A DNA stretch of 64,000 bases from Komagataeibacter sp. FNDCF1 (GTDB lineage Bacteria; Pseudomonadota; Alphaproteobacteria; Acetobacterales; Acetobacteraceae), in NCBI RefSeq assembly GCF_021295335.1, contig NZ_JAIWOT010000001.1, positions 1,305,001 through 1,369,000 of the forward strand, given 5' to 3'. Below are positions 1 through 8,689 of this stretch, one piece after another. How positions within the stretch are numbered: the stretch's first letter is position 1; each line of letters begins with the position of its first letter. Below the pieces are notes generated by a model. It worked only from the letters and a program-made list of their open reading frames with translations. It was not told where the DNA came from and made no database searches. Both the position numbers and the translations under genes were made by a program.

Positions 1-1944
1 GAGATTGCCGACCACCTGCGTGCCGAGAACGCCTATACCCATGCCGTCCTGTCCGGCACGGAGGCGCTGCAGGTGCAGCTTGTGGCCGAAATGAAAGGCC
101 GCATGCAGCCTGACGATACCTATCCCGCCCTACCGCACGGGCCGTTCCTCTACCAGACCAGCTATGGCGCGGGGTCGGAATATCCGGTCTACAGCCGCCA
201 TCCCGCAACCGACCCGCAGGCGGAACAGGTGCTGCTGGATGTGAACGAAGCCGCGCAGGGGCACGACTATTACGCCGTTGCGGCTGCCACCCACAGCCCC
301 GACCATACCCTGTTCGCCCATGCGGAGGACACGCAGGGATCCGAGATCTACCGCATCCGCATCCGCCGGCTGGATGATGACGCCGTCACCATTCCCCCGG
401 TGGACAACTGCAGCGGGGCCTTTGTCTTCTCCCCCGACAGCCGGTTCCTGTTCTGGGTCTGGCGTGATGAGCACGGTCGCCCCGCGCGCGTCTACCGCCG
501 CCGCATCGGGGAGGATACGGACACGCTGGTCTATGAGGAACCTGATCCCGGCTTTTTCGTGGGCGTGGACGCAACACGCTCCGGCGGGTGGATCATCATC
601 TCCAGCGGCAACCATGATACATCCGAATCCTGGCTGGTTCCCGGTCATGATCCGCAGGCCCCCGCCACCTGCGCCGCACCGCGCGAGACCGGACTGATAT
701 ACGGGCTGCACCATCAGGGCAGCCGGTTCATCATCCTGACCAATGCGGATGGCGCGTATGATTTCAAGATCATGGCAACACCCGACACGAAGCCGGGGCG
801 GGAGCACTGGCGCGATCTCGTGCCCCATGAACCCGGGCGCTACATAACCGACTGCATGGTATGGTCCGGCCATATTGCATGGCGGGAACGACGTGACGCC
901 AACACCCGCATCCTCATGCGCGACCATGCGGGCGCCACCCGGGCGCTGGAACCTGCCGAAGCCGCCTATGACCTGACCCTGAGCGGCGGGTATGAATACG
1001 ACACCACCGAACTGCGCTACGTCTACCAGTCCCCCACCACCCCGCGCCAGTGGCATGCGCGGGACATGGTGACGGGCGATGACAGGCTGCTCAAGCAGCA
1101 GGCCGTGCCTTCGGGCCACGACCCCGCGCAGTACCGCTGCTGGCGGCTGATGGCGACCGCTCCCGATGGCGAACAGGTGCCGGTAACCGTACTGGGCCAC
1201 CGTGATACGCCGGTTGATGGTAGCGCCCCGCTGCTGCTGTATGGCTATGGCGCCTACGGCCATGCCATTGATCCGGTATTCTCCACCCGCGTGTTCAGCC
1301 TGGTGGACCGGGGCTGGTTCCATGCCATTGCCCATGTGCGTGGCGGGTCGGAGAAGGGCTGGAACTGGTTTCTGGGCGGGCGGGGGCGCAACAAGCCCAA
1401 CACGTTCAGTGATTTCATTGCCTGTGCCACGATGCTGACCGAAGCGGGCTTTGGCGCGCCCGGCCGGATCGTGGCGGACGGCCGCTCGGCGGGGGGCATG
1501 GTGATGGGGGCGATTGCCAACATGCGGCCCGACCTGTTTGCCGGAATCGTGGCGGTGGTACCATTCGTGGATGAACTCAACACCATGTCCGACGCTGCCC
1601 TGCCGCTTACCCCGCCGGAATGGCCCGAATGGGGCAACCCGCTGGAGGACGTCCAGGCCTATGACCTGATTGCCAGCTACGCCGCATACGAACAGATTGC
1701 CCCACGTGCCTATCCCGCCATACTGGCCATGGGCGGGCTGACCGACCCGCGCGTGACCTACTGGGAGCCGGCCAAATGGGTGGCCCGCCTGCGTGAGCAC
1801 ACCACGTCGGACCGGCCCATCATGCTCCGCACCAACATGGAGGCGGGCCACAGGGGGGCCACGGGTCGTTTCGATTCCCTGAAGGAAGCGGCCCTGATTC
1901 ATGCTTTTGCCCTGTGGGCCGTTGAAACCGCAGCGCCAAAATAG
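1..1944 (+). CDS. ptrB: Oligopeptidase B-like S9 serine peptidase (5' partial)
   Basis: The reading frame is open from base 1, so the start lies upstream of the window; 647 residues are visible. It belongs to the prolyl oligopeptidase family S9A, closest to oligopeptidase B, a cytosolic enzyme cleaving short peptides after basic residues. An N-terminal beta-propeller region precedes the alpha/beta-hydrolase domain. The nucleophile is Ser in GRSAGG (codon 1486-1488), the acid is probably Asp in GLTDPRV (codon 1744-1746) and the base is His in EAGHRG (codon 1849-1851). All three are present, so the enzyme looks active. Arg specificity is inferred from overall similarity; another S9A member is possible. 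Confidence 0.88.
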   Translation, partial: EIADHLRAENAYTHAVLSGTEALQVQLVAEMKGRMQPDDTYPALPHGPFLYQTSYGAGSEYPVYSRHPATDPQAEQVLLDVNEAAQGHDYYAVAAATHSPDHTLFAHAEDTQGSEIYRIRIRRLDDDAVTIPPVDNCSGAFVFSPDSRFLFWVWRDEHGRPARVYRRRIGEDTDTLVYEEPDPGFFVGVDATRSGGWIIISSGNHDTSESWLVPGHDPQAPATCAAPRETGLIYGLHHQGSRFIILTNADGAYDFKIMATPDTKPGREHWRDLVPHEPGRYITDCMVWSGHIAWRERRDANTRILMRDHAGATRALEPAEAAYDLTLSGGYEYDTTELRYVYQSPTTPRQWHARDMVTGDDRLLKQQAVPSGHDPAQYRCWRLMATAPDGEQVPVTVLGHRDTPVDGSAPLLLYGYGAYGHAIDPVFSTRVFSLVDRGWFHAIAHVRGGSEKGWNWFLGGRGRNKPNTFSDFIACATMLTEAGFGAPGRIVADGRSAGGMVMGAIANMRPDLFAGIVAVVPFVDELNTMSDAALPLTPPEWPEWGNPLEDVQAYDLIASYAAYEQIAPRAYPAILAMGGLTDPRVTYWEPAKWVARLREHTTSDRPIMLRTNMEAGHRGATGRFDSLKEAALIHAFALWAVETAAPK

Positions 1945-2022
1945 GATGAATGTCCCTGCGGGCAGGATGCCATGCGTATCAGGCAGCCTGCCGAACCGAG
2001 CCAGCTTTCCAGAGGAATGACC

Positions 2023-3165
2023 ATGAAAGACCCCCATAACGCGGATCAGGAACCTGCGCCCGCGCCGGGGATGGAGGCTGATCCCGCCTCCACGATACGT
2101 ATCTTCCGGTCGTTCAGCGAGACACAGCGCACCCAGCGCGTGGCCAGGGCCCTGCTGGCGCTGTTCTTCGTGCTACTGGCGCTTTACACCGTGCGCGGCT
2201 TCCTGCCATCGCTCATATGGGGGTGCATCTTCGCCATCGCTTCATGGCCCCTTTATGCACGCGCGCGCAGGCGGTGGCATTCCCGCGCGCACCAGACCAT
2301 GCTGCCGGTACTGTTCACGCTGGCCATGGCCCTTATCTTCCTCGGCCCGCTGGCGCTGTTCGGGCTGGAAGCCGGGCGTGAGGCCGAAGGCGTGCTCCGT
2401 CTGCTCAACGATGCCCGGCATTCCGGCATTCCTGTGCCCCCATGGATCAGCCGCCTGCCCTATGGCCAGCAGGCGATCGAGGCATGGTGGAGCGAGCATC
2501 TGAAAAACCCGGCCGATGTGTCCGCCCTGCTCGGTTCAATGAATATCGGACAGGGCGTGAAGGTGACCCAGCAGCTTGGCTCGCAGGTACTGCACAGGGT
2601 GCTTCTGTTCGTATTCGCGATCCTGACGCTGTTCTTCCTGCTCAAGGACGGAGATGCCGTCATCCGCCAGTCGCTCAACGTCTCGCGCCGGGCCTTTGGC
2701 AAGCGCGGCGAGCGGATCGCACTGCAGATGATCGCCTCCGTCCACGGCTCGGTCTCGGGTCTGGTGCTGGTGGGCATTGGCGAAGGGATGCTCATGGGCC
2801 TTGCCTACCTGGTGGCCGGTGCGCCGCATCCCTTCCTGTTCGGAGTGATCACGGCCGTTGCCGCCATGATCCCCTTCTGCGCACTGATCGCCATTGGCGC
2901 CGTAGCCCTGCTGCTGCTGGTCAATACCGGCGCCGTGCTGACCGCACTGGCCATCGTGCTGTTTGGTATTGCCGTGATCTTCCTGGCGGACCACCTGGTA
3001 CGGCCCGCCCTGATCGGCGGCTCGACCCAGTTGCCATTCTTGTGGGTGCTGATGGGCATTCTGGGCGGGGCGGAAAGCTGGAGCCTGCTGGGACTGTTCG
3101 TCGGCCCCGCCATCATGGCCGTGCTGCACATGCTGTGGCTGAACTGGAGCCGGGCACGCTACTGA
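2023..3165 (+). CDS. AI-2E family (PerM-like) membrane permease
   Basis: A 380-residue polytopic inner-membrane protein of the AI-2E transporter family (PerM/TqsA/YdiK type). It has two hydrophobic stretches near the N-terminus, a soluble middle section and four or five C-terminal helices rich in Gly and Ala. I chose ATG 2023 because AGAGGA at 2011-2016 is spaced six bases from it; ATG 2017 would sit directly on that site. Family members export small molecules or have unknown substrates, so no substrate can be named. It follows the peptidase by 78 bp and is closed by the terminator at 3217. Confidence 0.85.
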   Translation: MKDPHNADQEPAPAPGMEADPASTIRIFRSFSETQRTQRVARALLALFFVLLALYTVRGFLPSLIWGCIFAIASWPLYARARRRWHSRAHQTMLPVLFTLAMALIFLGPLALFGLEAGREAEGVLRLLNDARHSGIPVPPWISRLPYGQQAIEAWWSEHLKNPADVSALLGSMNIGQGVKVTQQLGSQVLHRVLLFVFAILTLFFLLKDGDAVIRQSLNVSRRAFGKRGERIALQMIASVHGSVSGLVLVGIGEGMLMGLAYLVAGAPHPFLFGVITAVAAMIPFCALIAIGAVALLLLVNTGAVLTALAIVLFGIAVIFLADHLVRPALIGGSTQLPFLWVLMGILGGAESWSLLGLFVGPAIMAVLHMLWLNWSRARY

Positions 3166-3216
3166 GCCGCGCCCCTCCCGCCGGATTACATACCCCGGCG
3201 ACCTGTGTGTAAAAAT

Positions 3217-3249
3217 AAAAAAGGCATCCTTTGCAGGATGCCTTTTTTT
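3217..3249. terminator. Bidirectional rho-independent terminator
   Basis: The stem AAAAGGCATCC / GGATGCCTTTT encloses a six-base loop and is flanked by A-runs on one side and T-runs on the other. It can end the permease transcript (plus strand) and the tRNA-Pro transcript (minus strand). Confidence 0.85.
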
Positions 3250-3272
3250 ACCCCCAATTTGGGGAAAACCCT

Positions 3273-3374
3273 ATCGCAGACAGGGATATCGGGCAGGCGG
3301 GATTCGAACCCACGACCCCCAGTCCCCCAGACTGATGCGCTACCAGGCTGCGCTACTGCCCGCCTGTCTGCGAT
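3273..3374. repeat. 12-bp perfect inverted repeat bracketing tRNA-Pro
   Basis: ATCGCAGACAGG at 3273-3284 is the exact reverse complement of CCTGTCTGCGAT at 3363-3374. One arm abuts the mature tRNA 5' end and the other starts five bases beyond its 3' end. In the primary transcript the arms would extend the acceptor stem into a long leader/trailer helix. Confidence 0.85.
3289..3362 (-). tRNA. tRNA-Pro (anticodon GGG)
   Basis: Read on the minus strand the sequence folds as a cloverleaf. The acceptor stem is CGGGCAG/CTGCCCG, the D arm is GCGC/GCGC with a GG-containing loop, and the anticodon loop is CTGGGGG with anticodon GGG. The T loop TTCGAAT is closed by GTGGG/CCCGC, and the discriminator base is A. 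CCA is not encoded and must be added enzymatically. It reads the Pro codon CCC. A 12-bp perfect inverted repeat (3273-3284 and 3363-3374) brackets the gene. Confidence 0.95.
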
Positions 3375-3380
3375 GGGCAG

Positions 3381-3409
3381 GGTGTAGCAGCCACAAGGGG
3401 GGACCGCAA
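3381..3409 (-). promoter_or_regulatory. Candidate sigma-70 promoter of tRNA-Pro
   Basis: On the minus strand TTGCGG (3404-3409) and TACACC (3381-3386) are 17 bp apart. Initiation would fall near 3374, exactly where the 5' arm of the inverted repeat begins. The -10 hexamer is weak, so this is a candidate from spacing and position only. Confidence 0.45.
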
Positions 3410-3445
3410 GGCATGTTCTGGTCCAAAATGAAAAAAAACGTCCGT

Positions 3446-4270
3446 TCAGACGGGGACCATCTCGCGCAGGGCCTGCAATTCCACCAGAACACCGCGCAGG
3501 CTGTCACGCAGCATGGTATTTTCCGCCTGCAGGCGCTCAAGTTCGATCATGACAAGCTGCTCAAGCGGGACTTCAGCGGCATTGTCCTGCGTGGTGTCCG
3601 CCGGGGACACGGGGGCGGCCTGTACAGGTGGGGAGGGTTCGGCCTCCTGCGCCGCTGCTGGCTGCGGGGTATCGACGGGAACGGGCTGAACAGGCTCCTG
3701 TACAGCCATCACAGCCGGTGCCTCGGGCGGCAGGACTTCGGGGTCAGGTTCAGGTTCAGGCGCCGTATATTCGATCGTCTCCTGGACAATCGTGATCTCC
3801 TCCACAACCGGGGTGGAGACGGGCTGCGTATCCGCCTCGATCTGGAGCGGGGCGGGTTCGGCGGACGGTACGGACTGCGGTACGGCTGGTGGCGTGGCCG
3901 CGGCCACGGATTGTACTGGCGTGCCCCCGTCATGTTCGACCACAGGCGGCCCCGCCGTCAGCGCCGGAGCAGGTGCCGTGCCCACAGCAGGCGGGGCATG
4001 CGCCAGTTCCGTCTGGGCCTGCCCCAGGGACAGCTTGCGCACGTAAAGCAGGTCGGCAATCTGGCGCAGCACAGCAATGTCATGCGCGCGATAGTAACGC
4101 CGCCCCCCCTGCCCGCGCAGCGGGCGCAACTGCGGGAAGCGGGTTTCCCACATGCGCATCACATGCTGGGCCAGCCCGAGTTCACGCGCGACCTCATAGA
4201 TCGGCAGGGTATCGATTCCCGGCTGCACCGTATCGGGTGTGGTTCCGGCGGGATAATCCTGCATGCTCAT
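3446..4270 (-). CDS. MerR-family transcriptional regulator with long C-terminal tail
   Basis: A 274-residue protein whose residues 20-90 form a MerR-type winged helix ([19 protein letters not shown], then GRRYYRAHD, then VLRQI). The usual effector-binding dimerization helix is replaced by roughly 150 residues rich in Pro, Glu, Ala and Val. The last 40 residues look like a short coiled coil. Its start overlaps the ihfA stop by four bases (ATGA), so the two are translationally coupled. A MerR-like gene directly after ihfA is a recurrent alphaproteobacterial arrangement; its target is unknown. No metal-binding Cys cluster is present, so it is not a classical metal sensor. Confidence 0.85.
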   Translation of the reverse strand: MSMQDYPAGTTPDTVQPGIDTLPIYEVARELGLAQHVMRMWETRFPQLRPLRGQGGRRYYRAHDIAVLRQIADLLYVRKLSLGQAQTELAHAPPAVGTAPAPALTAGPPVVEHDGGTPVQSVAAATPPAVPQSVPSAEPAPLQIEADTQPVSTPVVEEITIVQETIEYTAPEPEPDPEVLPPEAPAVMAVQEPVQPVPVDTPQPAAAQEAEPSPPVQAAPVSPADTTQDNAAEVPLEQLVMIELERLQAENTMLRDSLRGVLVELQALREMVPV

Positions 4271-4590
4271 TCGTCATCTCCTTCCGGCCGGGTCTCCCCG
4301 CCGGACTGTCCGTTGACATGGGCACGAAGCAGCTGACTGGGGCGGAAAACCAGCACGGAGCGCGGCAGAATCGGTACTTCCACGCCCGTTTTGGGGTTCC
4401 GGCCCGTTCGCTGTCCCTTCTGTCGGACGGAGAACGTGCCAAACCCGCTTATCTTCAGGGTATCGCCGGCCTCAAGTGTCCGTGCCATCTGCTCCAGGAT
4501 ATCTTCCAGGATATCGGCGGATTCATGGCGGGACAGGCCGACCTGATCATATATCTGTTCTGCCAGAGTGGCGCGCGTCACGGTGCTCAT
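4267..4590 (-). CDS. ihfA: Integration host factor subunit alpha
   Basis: A 107-residue DNA-bending protein of the HU/IHF family, half of the IHF heterodimer. The N-terminal helices ([20 protein letters not shown]) and the DNA-binding arm with GRNPKTG, carrying the intercalating Pro, are intact. The short acidic C-terminal tail (about residues 95-107) is typical of alphaproteobacterial IhfA. It sits downstream of fabH and is coupled to the merR gene. Confidence 0.95.
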   Translation of the reverse strand: MSTVTRATLAEQIYDQVGLSRHESADILEDILEQMARTLEAGDTLKISGFGTFSVRQKGQRTGRNPKTGVEVPILPRSVLVFRPSQLLRAHVNGQSGGETRPEGDDE

Positions 4591-4689
4591 GCGTAAACGT
4601 TATGCATGCCTGCCCGCAGCGTCAATTGAATGTGGCAAAAGGAGCGGCAGTTTATTCCCCGCCCTTTTCAATGTGGTACCGAAACGACA

Positions 4690-5661
4690 TTAGAGCCGTG
4701 CCAGTGCCGCTCCCCATGTCAGACCACCGCCAAGGGCTTCCATCAGCACCAGGTCGCCCTTGCGGATACGTCCGTCGCGCACCGCCTCGTTCAGCGCCAG
4801 CGGGATGGACGCGGCAGAGGTGTTGGCATGCCGGTCCACCGTCACCACCACCCGCTCGGCGGGCAGGTCCAGCTTGCGGGCCACGCCATCTATGATGCGC
4901 AGGTTGGCCTGGTGCGGCACCAGCCAGTTCACGTCCGCATGGGTCAGGCCATTCGCCGCCAGTGCTTCATCAACCGAGGATGACAGCTTGCCCACGGCAT
5001 GGCGGAACACGTCGCGGCCCTGCATGCGCAGATGGGCCGGCCTGTCATGCTGCCCCGTGGCGCCATCCACATACAGCAGGTCGCCATACCGCCCGTCGGA
5101 ATGCAGGTGGGTGGACAGGATGCCCGCCTCACCATCTTCCGGCCCGGCGGTGGTCAGGAAGACCGCCCCCGCGCCATCGCCAAACAGCACGCAGGTGCCA
5201 CGGTCCGACCAGTCCAGGATACGGGAATAGACTTCGCTGCCGATCACCAGCGCGGAACGGGCCTGCCCGCTGCGGATCAGCGAGTCGGCCATGGACAGGG
5301 CATAAATGAACCCCGAACACGCGGCGGCAAGGTCAAAGCCGAATCCATGGGTCATGCCCAGTTCGGCCTGCACGCGCACGGCCGTGGCGGGAAAGGCCTG
5401 GTCGGGCGTGCTGGTGGCAATGATCACGGCATCCACGTCAGCCGGTGTGGCGCCGGCATAGTCCAGTGCCTGCCGGGCCGCCCTGGCCGCCATGGTAACG
5501 GCGGTGTCCCCTTCCCCCGCAATGTGGCGCTGCCGGATGCCGGTGCGGCCCCTGATCCATTCGTCAGAGGTGTCGAGCCGGCCGGCAAGTTCGTCATTGG
5601 TCACGATCCGCTCAGGCAGGTAGCCACCGAACCCGGAGAGAAGCGAGCGTTTCGCCGTCAT
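4690..5661 (-). CDS. fabH: Beta-ketoacyl-ACP synthase III
   Basis: A 323-residue enzyme that condenses acetyl-CoA with malonyl-ACP to start type II fatty-acid synthesis. The catalytic triad is visible: Cys115 in AAACSGF, His in PHQANLR and Asn in HANTSAAS. The ATG at 5661 gives the canonical N-terminus (MTAKRSLLSGFGGYLPE) with GGTGG about ten bases upstream; a longer reading to 5691 adds ten residues without a better site. It lies 82 bp after plsX, the usual order. Confidence 0.96.
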   Translation of the reverse strand: MTAKRSLLSGFGGYLPERIVTNDELAGRLDTSDEWIRGRTGIRQRHIAGEGDTAVTMAARAARQALDYAGATPADVDAVIIATSTPDQAFPATAVRVQAELGMTHGFGFDLAAACSGFIYALSMADSLIRSGQARSALVIGSEVYSRILDWSDRGTCVLFGDGAGAVFLTTAGPEDGEAGILSTHLHSDGRYGDLLYVDGATGQHDRPAHLRMQGRDVFRHAVGKLSSSVDEALAANGLTHADVNWLVPHQANLRIIDGVARKLDLPAERVVVTVDRHANTSAASIPLALNEAVRDGRIRKGDLVLMEALGGGLTWGAALARL

Positions 5662-5743
5662 GCCTGTTTTTCCACCAATTTCATCTCGCATTCACGACCG
5701 GCGGCAGGCATTCCGCCCGCAGCCATGCCGGAATGTCCCTAGG

Positions 5744-6835
5744 TCAGGATGCAGGAACCGCCTGCGACTGGTCGGGGCTTGCCTTGACGGATGTCAGGCT
5801 TTCCATATGGGCAAGGCGCTCGCGTATGCCGTCGGTAAAGCGGTGGGTAACCATGTCCATCGCCACATCCACCGCGGCGGCGAAGCCTTCGGCATCCGTG
5901 CCACCATGGGATTTGACCACCACACCATTAAGCCCGACGAACACGGCACCGTTGTACCGGCGCGGATCAAGCCATTCCTTCATCCGCTCCAGGCCGGGCC
6001 GCACGAGCAGGTAGCCAATCCGCCCCAGCAGGCTGGAGGTAAAGACCTGACGCAGCAGGGTAAACGCCATTTTCAGCGCGCCTTCCCCCGTTTTCAGCGC
6101 CACATTGCCGGTAAAGCCGTCCGTCACCACCACATCGGTCGTGCCGGCGGTAATGTCGTGACCTTCCACAAAGCCGTGGAACTGCCGGGCGAGCGGACTG
6201 CCCCGCAGCACTTCGGCTGCCTGGCGCAGGCGCTCGTCGCCCTTCAGTTCTTCCGATCCGACATTGAGCAGCCCGATCGTGGGTGCCGGAAGCCCCAGCA
6301 CCGCCTTGGCAAAGGCTTCGCCCATCACGGCGAATTCCACCAGGTTGCGCCAGTCGCACGATACGTTCGCCCCCAGGTCGAGCATGACCACATCCCCGCG
6401 CGTGGTGGGGCTGATGGCGGCCATGGCCGGGCGGGTAATGCCGGGAAGGGTTTTTATGACAATCTTGGCCAGTGCCAGCATGGCGCCGCTGTTGCCGGCG
6501 GATACGACGCCCTGCGCCTCCCCCTGTGCAACGGCATCCATGGCCAGGCGCATGGACGAATCCCGCACGCGCAGCGCCGCCGTGGGCTTCATGTCCATGG
6601 GAATAGCCGAACCGGCCGGACGGATCGTGCAGATGGCGGCCGCGCGCGGATGGCGGGCCAGAAGGCCGGACAACGTCGCCTCATCCCCCACCAGGAGAAT
6701 CCTGGCGGATGGATGTCGGTCTGCCGCAATCGCCAGTCCGGCCACTACAACTTCCGGACCACCATCCCCCCCCATGCCATCAATGGCAAGGGTGTAAGGC
6801 CCAGTCTCGGAAAAGGAGGAACCTGTCTCGCTCAT
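5744..6835 (-). CDS. plsX: Phosphate acyltransferase PlsX
   Basis: A 363-residue peripheral membrane enzyme that makes acyl-phosphate from acyl-ACP, supplying PlsY for phosphatidic acid synthesis. The N-terminal AIDGMGGDGGPE motif and the central VVSAGNSGAMLA and DGFTGNVALK motifs are diagnostic. Start 6835 (MSETGS) is preferred to 6886 because the extra 17 residues lie outside the conserved fold. It sits between rpmF and fabH in the classical cluster. Confidence 0.96.
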   Translation of the reverse strand: MSETGSSFSETGPYTLAIDGMGGDGGPEVVVAGLAIAADRHPSARILLVGDEATLSGLLARHPRAAAICTIRPAGSAIPMDMKPTAALRVRDSSMRLAMDAVAQGEAQGVVSAGNSGAMLALAKIVIKTLPGITRPAMAAISPTTRGDVVMLDLGANVSCDWRNLVEFAVMGEAFAKAVLGLPAPTIGLLNVGSEELKGDERLRQAAEVLRGSPLARQFHGFVEGHDITAGTTDVVVTDGFTGNVALKTGEGALKMAFTLLRQVFTSSLLGRIGYLLVRPGLERMKEWLDPRRYNGAVFVGLNGVVVKSHGGTDAEGFAAAVDVAMDMVTHRFTDGIRERLAHMESLTSVKASPDQSQAVPAS

Positions 6836-6997
6836 GCTCGTCTTGTGCCGGGTAGGAAAGGAACGCGCAAGGTGCGGGCCATACACTTTGGCATGACCCT
6901 TCCCCGCGCCCCGGACGGGACAGCCCGGGAGCGCCCGCCGGCGTGGCCCCCGTGGACCGCGCCGAGACCGGGTGGTGACGTCGGTCGTGGCCTGTTA

Positions 6998-7201
6998 TCA
7001 GGCGCGGACCGCCGTCTTCAGCGCCTTGCCGGCGGATGCGACTTCGCGGCCGTCATAATGCCCGCAGTGGCTGCAGACATGATGCGGGCGCTTGAGTTCG
7101 CCACAGTTGGAGCATTCGGCATGTGCCGGAACGCTGAGTGCCGCGTGGCTGCGACGCATGCCACGACGCGACGGGGAGGTTTTTCTCTTGGGTACAGCCA
7201 T
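6998..7201 (-). CDS. rpmF: 50S ribosomal protein L32
   Basis: A 67-residue ribosomal protein of the large subunit with N-terminus [17 protein letters not shown]. Two Cys pairs (CSNC and CSHC) form a zinc ribbon, so this is the zinc-containing form of L32. GGAGGGG lies upstream of the ATG. It is followed after 162 bp by plsX. Confidence 0.97.
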   Translation of the reverse strand: MAVPKRKTSPSRRGMRRSHAALSVPAHAECSNCGELKRPHHVCSHCGHYDGREVASAGKALKTAVRA

Positions 7202-7372
7202 GGGCCTGGGCCCCTCCGATCTGGATCACAACCGGCAGGCACACCCTCGTGGCGTTACACCGGTCAGTTATCAGTAATTGAGGGGGGCGCTCTAGCAGAC
7301 CATTCGCACTTGCGCAAGAGACCCTGCGCAAAGATTGCGTAGCGCGCCCCTCCGTTCCGCCCTTTCTTTGCG

Positions 7373-7903
7373 TCAGTTCTGCTTTTTTTTCAACTCGGCA
7401 AGAGCGGAAAAAGGCTGCCTGCGCGTGGTTTCTTCGGGTTCGGCCTCTTCCGTTCCTGCAAATTCATCCGGAATCCGGCTGCCGGGCTTGTGCGGGTAGG
7501 GATCGAGCGCAAGCGACAGTTCTTCCGTCGCAAGCTCACCCAGGTCGATGGTGTCGCGCGCATAGGGCACTTCATCGACGCTGAACGGATCGATCTCGTC
7601 ATCCTCGCGGAAGCGTTCGGCCGGAATGCAGCGCACAGTGAACGATTCCGCCAGCACATCCTCAAACGGTTCCAGGCTGACCACGCATTCCTGTGTCACA
7701 TGCGCGGTCAGCCAGCCTTCGGCCAGTACCTCCCCGTCCTGCCCCGGCGCCAGCCGGTAGCGGCACGACAGGTTGCGCAGGCCGGGAATGCCCAGCCGCG
7801 TCGCCAGCCTGCGGCATTCGGTATCCGATGCCTCGACCACCGTCTCCATGCCACGGGCCGGGATGCGCCCCACGGCAACGGGTCGGGAAAATTCTGCATC
7901 CAT
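7373..7903 (-). CDS. yceD: DUF177 (YceD) family protein
   Basis: A 176-residue protein of the DUF177 family, which in bacteria and plastids is linked to 23S rRNA accumulation and is usually encoded beside rpmF, as here. The family pattern with a conserved Cys is present (VTQECVVSLEPFE), followed by the acidic segment EIDPFSVDE. The start at 7903 (MDAEFSRP) has AGGAG nine bases upstream; extension to 8041 would run into the divergent promoter region. It ends in a Lys-rich tail. The exact molecular role is not established. Confidence 0.88.
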   Translation of the reverse strand: MDAEFSRPVAVGRIPARGMETVVEASDTECRRLATRLGIPGLRNLSCRYRLAPGQDGEVLAEGWLTAHVTQECVVSLEPFEDVLAESFTVRCIPAERFREDDEIDPFSVDEVPYARDTIDLGELATEELSLALDPYPHKPGSRIPDEFAGTEEAEPEETTRRQPFSALAELKKKQN

Positions 7904-8098
7904 GTTCTTCACTCCTGCACGTGTGTGGCGGGGTGCTGGCCCCCCGCCGGGGTGGGCAAATGGGTGGAAACCATGCCCTGTCGCCGTGTTTTTCCATCCG
8001 CGGGGCGATCTGTGATTGACTTCATTTTCCCGATGGGGCACCGGAAAGACGAACCATCATCATGCGCCATGCCCTTATTTCAGGATATTTTCCGGACC

Positions 8099-8668
8099 AT
8101 GCGGTCATCCAAGGACAACCTGCCCCGCTCCCGTTCATTACGCCTGTTTTCGTGCGCTGTCATCGGGGCAGGCATGATGCTGTCGGGATGTTCGGTCTTC
8201 AGGCCGAGCCATATCCAGCATGGCTCGCTGGTTGAACCGGATGACTACAACAAGCTCAAGGTAGGCGAGACCTCGCGCTCGGACGTGATGGACGCGCTGG
8301 GCTCCCCCACCGGGCGCGCCACGTTCGATGACAATACGTGGATCTATGTCTCCATGACCCACGTACTGGCCCCGATCAGCTTCCCGCAGGTACGCAAGCA
8401 GGATGTCGTGGTCCTGACCTTCGATCAGGATGGCGTGCTGCGCGGCCTGCGCAGCCTGCACAAGGACGATGCCCGCTACGTGACCATGGCCTCTGGCCGC
8501 ACGCCCACCCCGGGCACCAAGATCAACATCATGCAGCAGATCCTGGGCAATGTGGGGCGCTACAACCCGCTCAGCCAGATGAGCAGCACCTATGGCGGCA
8601 GCACCGGCCCGATGAACAGCATGAACGGCGGCCCCGGCCATGGCGGGTCGGGCAACAGCCTGCCCTGA
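8099..8668 (+). CDS. bamE: BamE (SmpA/OmlA)-like outer-membrane lipoprotein
   Basis: A 189-residue lipoprotein. The lipobox LSGC at about residues 28-31 follows a positively charged N-region and a hydrophobic core. The BamE/SmpA fold covers about residues 45-120 (DDYNKLKVGETSRSDVMDAL, then GSPTGRATF and DNTWIYVS). BamE is an accessory of the BAM complex that inserts beta-barrels in the outer membrane. The C-terminal 50 residues are a Gly/Met/Ser-rich extension absent from the core domain. It is divergent from the DUF177 gene, a common alphaproteobacterial pairing. Confidence 0.87.
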   Translation: MRSSKDNLPRSRSLRLFSCAVIGAGMMLSGCSVFRPSHIQHGSLVEPDDYNKLKVGETSRSDVMDALGSPTGRATFDDNTWIYVSMTHVLAPISFPQVRKQDVVVLTFDQDGVLRGLRSLHKDDARYVTMASGRTPTPGTKINIMQQILGNVGRYNPLSQMSSTYGGSTGPMNSMNGGPGHGGSGNSLP

Positions 8669-8689
8669 TCTCCTGACCCTGCGGCCCGC

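Noticed and set aside
130-2037. A 635-codon open frame on the minus strand
   Set aside because: Antisense to the oligopeptidase, whose catalytic residues are all intact.
5660-7342. A 560-codon open frame on the plus strand
   Set aside because: Antisense to plsX and rpmF, both clearly real.
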